Assembly (NCBI RefSeq): GCF_001713455.1
Contig: NZ_CP016463.1
Span: 310,001 to 374,000 of the forward strand
DNA from: Bosea sp. RAC05
GTDB lineage: Bacteria; Pseudomonadota; Alphaproteobacteria; Rhizobiales; Beijerinckiaceae
DNA length: 64,000 nucleotides
Reading direction: 5' to 3'
In this document: piece by piece, positions 46,089 to 55,042 of the stretch
Layout of the letters: every line of letters starts with the position of its first letter
How positions within the stretch are numbered: the first letter of the stretch is position 1
Program-made: the position numbers and the translations under genes
Notes under the pieces: model-generated
Told to the model about the DNA's origin: nothing
Seen by the model: only the letters and a program-made list of their open reading frames with translations
The model's database searches: none

Positions 46089-46493
46089 ATGCCGATCGAC
46101 CCGAGGCCACGTAACCGGCTGGCGCAAGAGTTGCCGGTCCTGAGCATCGAGATTCAGCATGCTCAAGGCACGACCGTGCTCGACCCCAACTCCTCGATCA
46201 TGATGGCCGTCGTCACCCCAGGTGAAGTCCTCGAACTTGCAGCGCTACCGAACACCAAGAGCATCCTCTCGGGTGAACCGGCCGTGCTTTACCGCTCGGG
46301 CAACATCGAAGTGCCGGTGACGCCCCCGGAGCTCCTGAGGCTGATGACGACCTCGCTGGAGCCCAAGGAATTTTTCAAGCTCATGGAAGTCTACGGTACC
46401 GCCTTCGAGTGGCACGACGACTTCTATGATTTCGACAGCGGTGAAGCGCTCCAGCCACGAATTCCAGCATCAGCGGCCGGCTACCGGCACTGA
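46089..46493 (+). CDS. hypothetical protein, 134 aa
   Basis: Begins eight bases after the SPOR-like gene, so it is likely co-transcribed. Soluble, acidic, with AVVTPGEVLELAALPNTKSI and TSLEPKEFFKLMEVYGTAFEWHDDFYDF as the best-ordered parts. No family recognised. It ends SAAGYRH. It faces the leftward gene at 46537 with 43 bases between stops and no evident terminator. Confidence 0.65.
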   Translation: MPIDPRPRNRLAQELPVLSIEIQHAQGTTVLDPNSSIMMAVVTPGEVLELAALPNTKSILSGEPAVLYRSGNIEVPVTPPELLRLMTTSLEPKEFFKLMEVYGTAFEWHDDFYDFDSGEALQPRIPASAAGYRH

Positions 46494-46536
46494 GCTCAGA
46501 CTGTCCGCCAGTTGGCGCCTGTCGGGCAAAAACGCT

Positions 46537-47340
46537 TCAGCCCATCCGCATGGCCGGCGGATCGTGATCGGCTGACGTCATGAGTTCGCGATCTAGTTCT
46601 TCGATCTGTTTCATGACGGTCACAAGCGCCGAGAGGGCGCCGGCGCTGATCTTGAACTCCCCGCTCGCCACCGATGGTTGGTTGGCGATATCGGCTTTGA
46701 CCTCCGCGAAGGCGGCGACAACCCCGGCGAGCTTGGCATTGTCGGCGACGTCGATGCGGGCCAGGATTGATCGCAGACGTCCTTCGATCTTTTCGAGCTC
46801 CGAGGTGGATGCCTTGTAGGTCACGCCTTGCTTGCGCTTCCCAGGCTTCAGGCTCGGGCTGTCTGGCTCATCGTCCTTGAGTTCTTCTCGAAGATCGTCG
46901 GGGTCTTTTTCGCCCTTCAGGGCCGGCTCGTGCTCCGCGATCTGAAATTTCGGGGCAAACCGGTTCATGACGCCGTCATGCCCGTGAAAATATCCGTCAG
47001 GGCTAGACGGGTCCTTGTCGGGCCGACCCAGGTCACCTGGCATCGGCACGTTCTCCATGATGGGATCTGACCTGAGGCCGGGACCACCGTTACGCAGGAT
47101 GTCGACCAGGCGCGCGATATCGATCTGTGAGCCGGGTTCATGGATCATGGCAGCAAGAGCATCGGTTTGATCGAGACCGGGCGCGGTGGCCTTGTCCAGC
47201 GCCTGCAACGCTTCACCGATTTCGCGGAGTGCGGCGGGCAGGGCGCGGGGCTGGATGCCCATGCGCCAGATGCCGATCTGGCTGATGTAGGGCTCAAGCG
47301 TCCTGACAGCTTCAACAACGGCGAGAGCCTTGGCCAGCAT
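46537..47340 (-). CDS. hypothetical protein, 267 aa
   Basis: ATG at 47340 (GGAATCAGTCG upstream); a longer frame from 47448 is rejected because it runs through the promoter region. The first about 100 residues are helical, then a Pro/Asp/Gly-rich spacer (about 100-185), then about 75 residues of helix with coiled-coil character (TSELEKIEGRLRSILARIDVADNAKLAG and VMKQIEELDREL). It is not recognisable as a family. Divergent from the exported-protein gene at 47417, sharing a TCCTTGCAAGGA palindrome between them. It ends PPAMRMG. Confidence 0.7.
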   Translation of the reverse strand: MLAKALAVVEAVRTLEPYISQIGIWRMGIQPRALPAALREIGEALQALDKATAPGLDQTDALAAMIHEPGSQIDIARLVDILRNGGPGLRSDPIMENVPMPGDLGRPDKDPSSPDGYFHGHDGVMNRFAPKFQIAEHEPALKGEKDPDDLREELKDDEPDSPSLKPGKRKQGVTYKASTSELEKIEGRLRSILARIDVADNAKLAGVVAAFAEVKADIANQPSVASGEFKISAGALSALVTVMKQIEELDRELMTSADHDPPAMRMG

Positions 47341-47361
47341 CGACTGATTCCACGATCCTAT

Positions 47362-47373
47362 TTCCTTGCAAGG
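47362..47373. promoter_or_regulatory. TCCTTGCAAGGA palindrome, divergent region
   Basis: A perfect 12-base palindrome lies at about 47363-47374, between divergent starts at 47340 and 47417. Reading leftward, CAACAATCCTTG follows exactly the string found before nrdJ at 13231. The same TTCCTTGCAAGGA core occurs at 55059-55071 between another divergent pair. Confidence 0.45.
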
Positions 47374-47416
47374 ATTGTTGATGGATATTGGGCAGGGCAC
47401 AAGAAATTTGGATTCG

Positions 47417-48358
47417 ATGGCGCGCTCGTTCCTGATCATGGTCACCATGCTGGCCTGCCTCGCGCCGGCTGCAGCACAAGAGCAGCCGGGCCCCGCACGC
47501 GCCGGCTCTCAGCATGGCTGGTCAGCCGAGGACTATGCCAAGGCCTGTTCCCCGCTGCTTGCCGAGTCTGCGAGCCGGATACGCTTGAGACTGCTGGCTT
47601 TCGAACCGGTCTTCGGAAAGGCGGCGATCAAATGGTCGGCGGAAGACTACCAAAAGGTGGTCGATCTTGCTCGTGCCTGCCACGGTTTCTCGCGCAATGG
47701 CGAAATGGTGGACGGCAACAACTGGAAGGCCATGGTCGAAGGCGCGCGCGATGCTGTTTTGCCTGTCGCCGAGAAGGCTATCCAGGTGGATGAGTACGCC
47801 CGCACCCTCACCACTGAGGCAATCCGGCTGCCGGCCTGCTGGAGGATGGCCGACTTCAAGATCGACCCGCACGCGATGACTGATACCTCGAAGGAGGTCT
47901 TCGGTCAGAGCTTCATGCAGATGTCGGATAGCGACCTGGAAACGGCCGTGAAGTACGTCAACGAGTGCCTCCTGTACCTTCCCGACTACGCAAAGTCGGT
48001 CAAGGGGTGGCGCGAGGCTCAAGGAAAAGAGCTTGTCGGCGCCATCATGGACAAGGCGCTGTTGATCCTGAAAAGGCGCGCGGAATGGCGCGAATGGGGA
48101 CATCGGGAGACCGACCTCGTCATCAACGACGCCGACGGCGCGCAGATCCCGCCCACGATGCTGTCGAGAACGGCCAGGGAAATGGTGCTGCGCTTCAACA
48201 AGGCAGCCGCATTGCGGCGCCGGTTCACGCCGGAGTCGATCTCGGTCTTGGTCAAGATCGCCGACGACGTGGTGGCTGAGAACAAGAACGCTTACGACCT
48301 GGCTTATGCCGAAGCGGTGAGCAAGCGGATTCAGGAGGAAATCTTCCGCCGTCCATAA
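47417..48358 (+). CDS. exported hypothetical protein, 313 aa
   Basis: I chose the ATG at 47417, which gives a signal peptide (SFLIMVTMLACLAPAAAQ); an upstream ATG would lengthen it beyond a normal n-region. The mature part is helical and acidic with a Trp/Tyr-rich first third (WSAEDYAKACSPLLAES, YQKVVDLARACHGF). Paired cysteines suggest an oxidised periplasmic protein. No family recognised. Its TAA stop overlaps the dyad upstream of the next exported-protein gene. It ends EIFRRP. Confidence 0.7.
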   Translation: MARSFLIMVTMLACLAPAAAQEQPGPARAGSQHGWSAEDYAKACSPLLAESASRIRLRLLAFEPVFGKAAIKWSAEDYQKVVDLARACHGFSRNGEMVDGNNWKAMVEGARDAVLPVAEKAIQVDEYARTLTTEAIRLPACWRMADFKIDPHAMTDTSKEVFGQSFMQMSDSDLETAVKYVNECLLYLPDYAKSVKGWREAQGKELVGAIMDKALLILKRRAEWREWGHRETDLVINDADGAQIPPTMLSRTAREMVLRFNKAAALRRRFTPESISVLVKIADDVVAENKNAYDLAYAEAVSKRIQEEIFRRP

Positions 48359-48378
48359 GGATTGCCGGAACGATCCTT
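48357..48378. promoter_or_regulatory. AAGGA-N12-TCCTT dyad upstream of 48433 gene
   Basis: Both halves are exact; extended halves match 7 of 8. It overlaps the stop codon of the previous gene and reads on as TCCTTGTTGATA, the same string as at 35239-35250. It is 54 bases before the start at 48433. Confidence 0.65.
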
Positions 48379-48432
48379 GTTGATATCCGCCCCCGCAGGT
48401 ACGCTTCTTGACCTTTTGAGCGGAGTCGCTTC

Positions 48433-49389
48433 ATGCGCCGGCACCTGATCGCACTGTCTTTGGCCCTCCTTGCCTCAATGGGATCAGCCCGCGCGCAGAG
48501 CCTGACCGAGCTGTCACAGACGGCTGTCGCGGCGCTGGAACCGATCGGACAGATCCAGATCGTATTCCTCGATCGCACCGGGGATGACCCGGGACAGTTC
48601 TGGTACCGGGCGATGCAGAAGCTTTGCACGAAAACCGGCGATAACTGGTGCGATTCCGATTTGACGATGCTGCAGGACACGACCAACCCGATCGGCTGGT
48701 CGCGCGTCCTGACCTACAAGAACGCGCAAGGGGTGACCAAGAAGGTCTGTGTCATCCTTCCGCCGACGGTCGGTATCTCTGCTGGGTTTGCCGCGTCAGG
48801 TCTCTCCAGTGGCGCGGTTTACTCGTACCGCGAGCTCCCCAGCAGCTCGCAGATGGAGGCGTTCCTGACGCTGATGCACGGCGCCAACTGCCTCAACACG
48901 ACCGATGACACCAAGGAGGTGAAGCGCGCAGACGGGTTCGCGGCGATGACGCTGGCGCTCCTGGAAGGATACGCAGGCTTCGTCCCCGGTCAGGACGTGA
49001 CCCCCGCCCGGAAGTTCTCGCTGTACCGCAACGCCGAGTCGACCCGCTGGTCGGTCAATGTGGCTGAGCGGATCATGCTCGACCAATGGAAGGCGGAGGC
49101 GGTCGCGATCCTGTCGTCCAATGGCAGCTGCAACGCCACTCTGGTCCCTTCGGCGAACCTGGCAACCGACTCGATCCAGCGGGATGCGATGCTGCCGCCA
49201 GGCGAGGACTGTTCTCAGGGTACGGGTGGCGCTGCCAAGGGACAGGTCAGCGACGCCAACCTTTGGCTCTGGGGACAGCGCGTCGGAATGCCTCCCCAGG
49301 CCTATACGCCGTTCAAGAGCTTCAGGAGCTTCGCCGACGGCGTTGCCTATGCGTGGTCGACGGCCGAGTCGATCGCAGGCCAGCGCTGA
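48433..49389 (+). CDS. exported hypothetical protein, 318 aa
   Basis: Signal peptide about residues 1-21 (MRRHLIALSLALLASMGSARA). The mature protein is alpha/beta with several cysteines (KLCTKTGDNWCDSDL, ANCLNTTDD), pointing to a folded periplasmic protein. No family recognised. It runs toward the leftward 219-aa gene with four bases between stops. Follows the 47417 gene and is likely regulated by the dyad at 48357. Confidence 0.72.
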   Translation: MRRHLIALSLALLASMGSARAQSLTELSQTAVAALEPIGQIQIVFLDRTGDDPGQFWYRAMQKLCTKTGDNWCDSDLTMLQDTTNPIGWSRVLTYKNAQGVTKKVCVILPPTVGISAGFAASGLSSGAVYSYRELPSSSQMEAFLTLMHGANCLNTTDDTKEVKRADGFAAMTLALLEGYAGFVPGQDVTPARKFSLYRNAESTRWSVNVAERIMLDQWKAEAVAILSSNGSCNATLVPSANLATDSIQRDAMLPPGEDCSQGTGGAAKGQVSDANLWLWGQRVGMPPQAYTPFKSFRSFADGVAYAWSTAESIAGQR

Positions 49390-49393
49390 CCGA

Positions 49394-50053
49394 TCACGGC
49401 GCCGGCGTAGATCCGCTGATCGACTGAAGGGCCTCGCCAACGGCATCGACTTCCGCCTGGGCGGCATCGCGCGCTTCTTGCGCCGAGCGTAATGAACGCT
49501 CGGCATGGCCGACGTCGATCTCCATGTCCTTCAGGTGCTCCTGAAGCAGGGCGCCGCGGATGCGCAGCAGATAACCAGGGTCGCTGGTGATTGCCCGGTC
49601 GAGCAGGTCCTGAACGGCACCTTCGACCTTTGCCGAGAGCGCAGGATCGCTGGACCGCGGCATGAACATCGCCTTCTCCGAACGAGGCGCGTCATGGTCC
49701 CTGACGGTGGCTTCGAGCTTTTCGGCGTGCTCGCCAGTGGCTGCGTCCATCCGCAGATGAACCAGCCACGAGACCGACTTCCCATCGATATGCACGCTCT
49801 GTGGCCCCTCGTTGCCCGAGGGGAGTCGAATCAGGCTGGAATCGCCAACGGCCAGGACGGCTCTGATGGTGGAAGGGATTCCGTCGTTGAGGTCGAGATG
49901 AAAGCTCAGCCGCGCATCGCCTGCCTCTGTCGCAACGGAGACCGCCGCGGTGCTGAAGCTGTCGCGAGCATTGCGCAGCTGATGGTAACGCTCGACCTGC
50001 AGCGTTCCGAAAGGGGTGGTGACGGGCTCGGCTGTCGTCGGCTCTTCAAACAT
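49394..50053 (-). CDS. hypothetical protein, 219 aa
   Basis: Soluble, with a beta-rich middle (SFHLDLNDGIPSTIRAVLAVGD, VHIDGKSVSWLVHLRMDA) and a helical C-terminus with coiled-coil character (EHLKDMEIDVGHAERSLRSAQEARDAAQAEVDAVG). No family recognised. It ends GSTPAP, one of the exact P-x-P-stop tails. ATG preceded by an AGAGAGGTCC ribosome site. Confidence 0.7.
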   Translation of the reverse strand: MFEEPTTAEPVTTPFGTLQVERYHQLRNARDSFSTAAVSVATEAGDARLSFHLDLNDGIPSTIRAVLAVGDSSLIRLPSGNEGPQSVHIDGKSVSWLVHLRMDAATGEHAEKLEATVRDHDAPRSEKAMFMPRSSDPALSAKVEGAVQDLLDRAITSDPGYLLRIRGALLQEHLKDMEIDVGHAERSLRSAQEARDAAQAEVDAVGEALQSISGSTPAP

Positions 50054-50112
50054 GTTGGACCTCTCTTGTTACCGGCAGCATCGGGCTAAGCGACGCAAGC
50101 CGGAAACAGCCT

Positions 50113-51141
50113 CTAACGATAGCTGACCTTGACCCGACCGAGGGTCGCGCGTTCAGGCCAATCGGATGCGATCAGGCTGAAAGTCTGCTCGTCATAGTTA
50201 GCGTAGGCGTACAGGAAGGCCGTGGTCACGGCACGGAAGTCCTCGAACTGAGTGACTTCTGCCAGGCGCGCGCCCGCCCGCGGACCGATCGGCAGATTGC
50301 GGCGGGCCTCCGGGAACCAGGCCAGATGCTTGTTGTTGGGCGCCGAGCGCGTGAACGGGTCGATCCGCTGCGCCGGCGACTGGCCCGTGAAATCGCTGTC
50401 GAGGCCGGGCTGCACCAGCATGAAAGGGCGCGTCACGTCCTGCCAGCTGTCCTCGTTCAGCCCCATGATGCCGACGCCCTGAGGCGACAGCATCAACCCT
50501 GCATACCAGCGCGGGTCCGAGAACTTCATCGGCCGGCCCATGTCGGCCTCGACCTTGGCACCGAGCAGGATCTGCACGACATACGCGCCGAATTCGTGGC
50601 CGATGACGATGGGGCGGTCGATATTGACCTCCATGCCGACGACCTTCGCGATCAGATCGACATGTTCCAGAGGAAGCCGGCACGCTTCGCAACGCCCGTC
50701 CCAGGCAAGCGCATCGTTGAGCACCCGGTCCACATCCCAGGACGCGCCCCCGCGCACCTCCGCCCGCCTCGCCAGCAGGCCTCGCTGGAAAATGCTGTCG
50801 TCATGGACCGGCGCGACCACAACGAAGCCGTGTGACGCCCAGTGCTGCAGGATCGGGCGATAGACCTGTGGATCTGTCAGCGCGCCATGGGAAAAGACAA
50901 CCAGGCGACCCGACTTCAGGCCTCGAGGGGCATGAACCATCAGCCTTGTCGACTGGAAGGGGACGACGAACGGCTCCTCATAAGGGTTCCAGGGCCCATT
51001 CTGGCTCATCTGGTACCAACGGGTATCCTCGCCCGGCACCGGGGTCCGGCGCATGATCAGGTTTTCCTGGTTGGCCTTCGCTCCTGTTGCGAGACCGGCC
51101 AGAGACCCAAGCAGCACTGCGCGGCGATCGATCATTGTCAT
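50113..51141 (-). CDS. exported alpha/beta hydrolase-like protein with Glu at the nucleophile position
   Basis: 342 residues with a Tat-like N-terminus (DRRAVLLGSLAGLATGAKA). The fold is that of PAF-acetylhydrolase/chlorophyllase-type alpha/beta hydrolases: VVFSHGALTDPQVYRPILQHW forms the oxyanion strand and HWASHGFVVVAP the next. The nucleophile elbow reads IVIGHEFGAYV, so the usual G-x-S-x-G Ser is replaced by Glu (E183, codon GAA). Either the enzyme uses another mechanism, as with Asp in epoxide hydrolases, or it is non-catalytic. The start is ATG 51141 or 51135. It stands alone, divergent from the gene at 51285. Confidence 0.82.
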   Translation of the reverse strand: MTMIDRRAVLLGSLAGLATGAKANQENLIMRRTPVPGEDTRWYQMSQNGPWNPYEEPFVVPFQSTRLMVHAPRGLKSGRLVVFSHGALTDPQVYRPILQHWASHGFVVVAPVHDDSIFQRGLLARRAEVRGGASWDVDRVLNDALAWDGRCEACRLPLEHVDLIAKVVGMEVNIDRPIVIGHEFGAYVVQILLGAKVEADMGRPMKFSDPRWYAGLMLSPQGVGIMGLNEDSWQDVTRPFMLVQPGLDSDFTGQSPAQRIDPFTRSAPNNKHLAWFPEARRNLPIGPRAGARLAEVTQFEDFRAVTTAFLYAYANYDEQTFSLIASDWPERATLGRVKVSYR

Positions 51142-51284
51142 TCAATGCCAATTCGATGAAAGCGAAATGCGATTCATCCTCAAACAGGGTCGTGTGCGAA
51201 GAATTGCGGGTCAAGTCCATCGACTTAACCGATCAGCAGGAAATCTGTTGTAGAAATGCCATCTTCGGGACAGGATGGGCCGTG

Positions 51285-51644
51285 ATGTCGCAGGAGTTCA
51301 GCATGGTCCTCGGGCGGATGGAGCTTTACGAGCTGCTCGGTCTCGACAACGTCGACCTGAAGACGCTCGATCCCGGCGGCTTCCGCCAGATCATGGAAGA
51401 CGGACCTCGACGCGCGACCATCACGATCGTGGGACGCTTCATCTCGGCCAACCTTGTCGAGTTGGTCGATGGCGACGACGCGATACCGATCGTCAATCTC
51501 GACGGGCGCTATGACGCGGAGGACGACAGCTTCCTGGTGACCGGGGAAGATGCTTCAGGTGAGAGCAGCGAGCCCAGAGACCCCCGGTCTGCAGCCTCGA
51601 TCTGGAGGCGACTGACCCGCGGCATGCCGGTGATCACAGCGTGA
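51285..51644 (+). CDS. hypothetical protein, 119 aa
   Basis: GTG 51282 or ATG 51285; AGGATGGG upstream fits either. An acidic soluble protein with beta-strand pairs (TITIVGRFISANLVEL, AIPIVNLDGRYD). No family recognised. Its stop overlaps the next GTG start (GTGA). It begins a row of small unknown genes to 53105. Confidence 0.65.
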   Translation: MSQEFSMVLGRMELYELLGLDNVDLKTLDPGGFRQIMEDGPRRATITIVGRFISANLVELVDGDDAIPIVNLDGRYDAEDDSFLVTGEDASGESSEPRDPRSAASIWRRLTRGMPVITA

Positions 51645-51988
51645 TTGACAGAACAAGGCCCGAATACCAGCCAAATTGGCGCAAGGTGATCGACCTCGAT
51701 GGCGAGAGGATCACCATTACGGCGAACCATATCCGCCACAACAGGCCCGCGCGAGGGCACGAAATCGCGAAGGCGCTGGCCCGCGGCCGGATGCTGGCCC
51801 TGGTCGAAGAGCGACGTTACGAGTGGCGGGCTTTCGGGCCGACGGGGCGGGCTGTCACATTGCGGGAGACCGCGTTCGAACGCATCGAGATCGCGGGAAC
51901 GCGAGAGGTGTTCAATACGCTCGACGACGCGCTTGAGAAGCTCACCGGAATGCTTCTTCCGGACCGGTCGGCATTGCCATCTCCCTGA
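51641..51988 (+). CDS. hypothetical protein, 115 aa
   Basis: GTG start overlapping the previous stop as GTGA, so translationally coupled. Basic, soluble, with ALARGRMLALVEERRYEWRAFGPTGRAVTLRE as the best-ordered stretch, perhaps a small beta domain. No family recognised. It ends ALPSP, a P-x-P tail. Confidence 0.65.
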   Translation: MIDRTRPEYQPNWRKVIDLDGERITITANHIRHNRPARGHEIAKALARGRMLALVEERRYEWRAFGPTGRAVTLRETAFERIEIAGTREVFNTLDDALEKLTGMLLPDRSALPSP

Positions 51989-52052
51989 GCTTGTCGGTTT
52001 CGATGCGTGAAGGCACCGTCGCCTGATCAGCATGAGACGGGATCAGGCGACC

Positions 52053-52313
52053 ATGACCCTCGAACAGATCGAAGCCCTGGCGGCTCTCGCGCGTCCCATC
52101 GACGATTCCGAGGCTGACAGCGAGCGCCAGATCGAGGCCGAGAACACCTTCTTCGACGCCTGTGTCGAGGTCGACGCCGAGACTTTCGAGTCCGACAACG
52201 ACTCGGAGTTCTCCAGGTTCTGCCTCAAGGCGACCTCTGAGGAGCGCATCGACGAAGCGCTGAAACTGATCCGCGCTCATTTTGCCGCTGCTCATGCGCC
52301 TGGGATGCATTGA
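52053..52313 (+). CDS. small acidic hypothetical protein, 86 aa
   Basis: I start at ATG 52053 (AGG five bases before); an ATG at 52032 lacks a ribosome site. Strongly acidic (EADSERQIEAENTFFDACVEVDAETFESDND), helical. It ends AHAPGMH, similar to ARTPGMG at 18013. No family recognised. In the same run of small genes. Confidence 0.6.
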   Translation: MTLEQIEALAALARPIDDSEADSERQIEAENTFFDACVEVDAETFESDNDSEFSRFCLKATSEERIDEALKLIRAHFAAAHAPGMH

Positions 52314-52316
52314 CTG

Positions 52317-52766
52317 ATGTCAGCCGATGCCGTGACCGCATTCCTGAGCGACATCGAGACCTTCCTCGAGGCGCGGCCGGATCTGGCTGAGGCCGGCAGC
52401 ATCGGGCTGTTCCCAGCGCAGCATCATTTCGGGGTCATGCCGGAGAACACTGGCGATATCGATCTGGATGCCTTGGCTGCCGAGCGACCCGGCGAAGGCT
52501 GGGGGTCGAAGATCATGCAGGTCGTCGTGGACCTGGCTGACCGCCATGGCCTCAAGATCTACGTGCGGGCCCACGCCGATTCCGAAGACGACGAGACGCT
52601 GCCCGATATGCAGGGAGCCCTGGAGAGCTTCTACCAACGGTTCGGCTTTGCCGACACCGGATCCTGGGGCGCGCGAGATATGCTGAGACGGCCTCAGGCC
52701 CCAACGCCGGATTCGGAAGCGCGCCTTGAGGCCGCTCATCTCCGGCCGGCCAGTCCGGCACCCTGA
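52317..52766 (+). CDS. GNAT-type acetyltransferase-like protein
   Basis: 149 residues. The central block GEGWGSKIMQVVVDLADRHGLKIYVRA looks like GNAT motif A (acetyl-CoA-binding loop and helix), and LESFYQRFGFADTG is the usual fY.r.GF strand-helix near the end. The N-terminal part is short and lacks clear motifs, so substrate cannot be inferred. It ends RPASPAP, an exact SPAP tail. It begins three bases after the preceding stop. Confidence 0.7.
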   Translation: MSADAVTAFLSDIETFLEARPDLAEAGSIGLFPAQHHFGVMPENTGDIDLDALAAERPGEGWGSKIMQVVVDLADRHGLKIYVRAHADSEDDETLPDMQGALESFYQRFGFADTGSWGARDMLRRPQAPTPDSEARLEAAHLRPASPAP

Positions 52767-52814
52767 TTGTCGCTTGCAGCGGTTGAACCGATGATCGGAT
52801 CAAAGGAGCCCATC

Positions 52815-53105
52815 ATGCCAAAGACGAAATACCTGGTTGCCGGTTCGTGGGGTCACATCTTCGACGATGTCGAAGGCGAGCGCATGACCGAGTGGGTTCT
52901 TGATCGCGAGAGCAACAAACTCGTGGCCGCAACCTACATGTTCGAGCACAAGGTCTATGATGCGAGCCCCGAGATGCTCGCAGACCTCGAAGACAGCGTC
53001 GTCAACGCCAACAGCGAATGCCTCGAAGACCCAGAAGCCTGGGGTCTCGAAGAGACCGACGAGTTGCCTGATTGGGTCCAGCCGGCCACCAGCCCGGCGC
53101 CGTAG
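52815..53105 (+). CDS. hypothetical protein, 96 aa
   Basis: ATG at 52815 after AAAGGAGCCC, an excellent ribosome site; an upstream in-frame ATG is rejected. Acidic, with KYLVAGSWGHIFDDVEGERMTEWVLDRESNKLVAATY resembling a small beta-hairpin domain and an acidic C-terminus. It ends PATSPAP, an exact SPAP tail. It faces the CYTH gene with two bases between stops. Confidence 0.68.
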   Translation: MPKTKYLVAGSWGHIFDDVEGERMTEWVLDRESNKLVAATYMFEHKVYDASPEMLADLEDSVVNANSECLEDPEAWGLEETDELPDWVQPATSPAP

Positions 53106-53107
53106 CT

Positions 53108-53617
53108 TCAGCGTCCGTGCAGAACCGCGAGCATCGCCTGTGCGTGTTCGCGGTTCGCCAGCTTCTTGCTCGTGAACCGCTTGTCCCTGCCGACACATGC
53201 CACCACGTGATCGGCGATCAGCGCGCACGGTGCAGGCTCGCTTGCGCCTTTCGGGACCTCAGCTTCAGCCATTGCGAAATAGGGCTCTGAGAGCGTACCG
53301 AAGAAGTCGACGTCCCAACGAACGCCGGCTTCCTTGAAGGAAAAGCGTGTCTTCGAAAGCCTGTTCGACGTCGTTGGCCAGAGCCTGTTGAAATCGACCT
53401 TCGAGATTTGAGCTTCGATCTCGACCGGGCCGTCCTCGGTGTCCTGCTTGTAGGTAAACCAGCACGATGCCGCCCCGTCCTCGATCACCCGCCGAACGCG
53501 ACCGTCTCCAGGCAGGTACCCCTGCTCCAAGGACTTCTGCGAGAACTTTGCCTCAAGCCGACCAATGATCTCGCGCGACAGGCGCAGGGGATACTTGAAC
53601 TCGTTCTCGATCGGCAT
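53108..53617 (-). CDS. CYTH-domain phosphohydrolase-like protein
   Basis: 169 residues. The opening ENEFK gives the ExExK signature (E4, E6, K8) of CYTH proteins, the beta-tunnel fold of class IV adenylate cyclase, thiamine triphosphatase and inorganic triphosphatases. RVRRVIEDG, WFTYKQD, VEIEAQISKVD, RLSKTRFSFKE and DVDFFG supply the repeating charged strands lining the tunnel, and FAMAEAEVPK the final strand. It probably hydrolyses a triphosphate; the substrate is unknown. A good AGAGGGTCAGG ribosome site precedes the ATG. Confidence 0.85.
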   Translation of the reverse strand: MPIENEFKYPLRLSREIIGRLEAKFSQKSLEQGYLPGDGRVRRVIEDGAASCWFTYKQDTEDGPVEIEAQISKVDFNRLWPTTSNRLSKTRFSFKEAGVRWDVDFFGTLSEPYFAMAEAEVPKGASEPAPCALIADHVVACVGRDKRFTSKKLANREHAQAMLAVLHGR

Positions 53618-53695
53618 CCTGACCCTCTGAGCCGTCCAAATCTCCTGGAAGCGTAGGTTCGCGGTGAACGCCGCTCAACCCAACCGCTTGGCACC

Positions 53696-54985
53696 TCACA
53701 TTTTAGGCGTGGATGGCTCGAAGTTATGGCTCTTGCTGAACGGCGGGTTGTCGCCGACCTCGGTCATGAAAGCCGGATAGGCATCACCGAAGACGTTCTG
53801 CAGCTCCGTCCGGTTCTCGATGATCTGCTCGTAAGCCTTCTGGCCGGAGCGGAAGCTGGCCACGCTATCGGTGAAGCCCAGCTCCTCCATCCACGAGTCG
53901 CAGGTGTGACCCTCGATGGACGAGATATCCATCTGGAGGGTTTCGAGGAATGTCGCGGCCGACGGCGGTGTCGCTCCATGCGCCGAGCCCATGAAGAAGG
54001 GCATGGTCATGCTGCAGACTGGGCCCGTGAGCGTGCAGACCCACTCCAGCGAATTGCGGAAGGTCGGGTTCTTCGAGGGCCCGATTATCCGAGCCTCGAA
54101 TTTGAACCCGTTGGTGGCCAGGAAGCCGTCGAATGTTTTCGGATCGACAGCGGGGTCAGGACGGTTTTCGACGCGGAACGACGGCTTGGCGAGAATGGCT
54201 CGGCCCAGCTCGGCGGCAGCAGCCCATTTGGGCGCGCACATGCGGTCGACGAAGTCCTCGACAGCCTCCCTCATGCACTTGGGCGCAAGCTGAGCCCTGA
54301 TCGCCTCGACGATCCCCTCGGGCGCATAGCGCTCCAGAGACTTGACCTCATCGAAAAGCTTGCCCTTCTCGAACGCCTTGACGAACGCGGCGCGCTCCGG
54401 AGCGGGAATCCCAGACTTCAGGATCGCCTTGTAGTCCCGCCGCTCTTTCACAGCCTGATAGCGCTTGATGGCGACGATGTAGGCTTCCTGGCGCGGCATG
54501 AACATGGAGGAGCCGTCTTTGATCTCCTGCGCCGCGACCTCCTTTGCCGTCAGGACCGCCTTTGCGAGCCGAATGCGCTCGGAGACAGCCTCACGGACCG
54601 GGTCGATCTCGGCCCGTCCGTCGATGAGCGCCGCCACCTGGGCATGGACCTTGTACATCTCCTCCACCGGGAAGCCGGCGCCGAGGGCCTGGCGCGCCTT
54701 CTCGAACTCCGCCTTGTTGAGGTGATAGATGGCGTTCTCCACGGCATGCATCGGCTTGCCCTGGAAATCACAGAGGTGCAGGTCGACCAGCGCCTTGATG
54801 TCCTTCAGCACCTCTTTGGGCGCCGACTCCACGATGACGTCGTGGTTGCACCCGTTCTGGGACGTAATGCTGAAATAGGGCGACTGGCGTGAATGCGACT
54901 TCAGTTCCGCCGTCACGTCGACGTTGCGACCGTCACGATCGAGAAGAAGGAATGTGCGGGAAGCGAGGGCGCGGCTCGTGGACAT
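53696..54985 (-). CDS. hypothetical protein, 429 aa
   Basis: A large soluble protein I do not recognise. Mostly helical and charged to about residue 260, then a mixed domain with aromatic/cysteine patches (EWVCTLTGPVCSMTMPFFMGSAHGATPP). It ends FEPSTPKM, one of several proline/methionine-type tails. Divergent from the gene at 55108, with a dyad and a palindrome in the 122-base region between them. Confidence 0.7.
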   Translation of the reverse strand: MSTSRALASRTFLLLDRDGRNVDVTAELKSHSRQSPYFSITSQNGCNHDVIVESAPKEVLKDIKALVDLHLCDFQGKPMHAVENAIYHLNKAEFEKARQALGAGFPVEEMYKVHAQVAALIDGRAEIDPVREAVSERIRLAKAVLTAKEVAAQEIKDGSSMFMPRQEAYIVAIKRYQAVKERRDYKAILKSGIPAPERAAFVKAFEKGKLFDEVKSLERYAPEGIVEAIRAQLAPKCMREAVEDFVDRMCAPKWAAAAELGRAILAKPSFRVENRPDPAVDPKTFDGFLATNGFKFEARIIGPSKNPTFRNSLEWVCTLTGPVCSMTMPFFMGSAHGATPPSAATFLETLQMDISSIEGHTCDSWMEELGFTDSVASFRSGQKAYEQIIENRTELQNVFGDAYPAFMTEVGDNPPFSKSHNFEPSTPKM

Positions 54986-55042
54986 GGCTGATCTCCGTTG
55001 TCTGGAAGATCCGCCGCGACCATGAAAGCCGCAAATTCCAAT

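Noticed and set aside
51160..51181. A weak AAGCG-N12-TCCTC match before the 51285 gene
   Set aside because: Only 7 of 10 positions match, within chance in this window.
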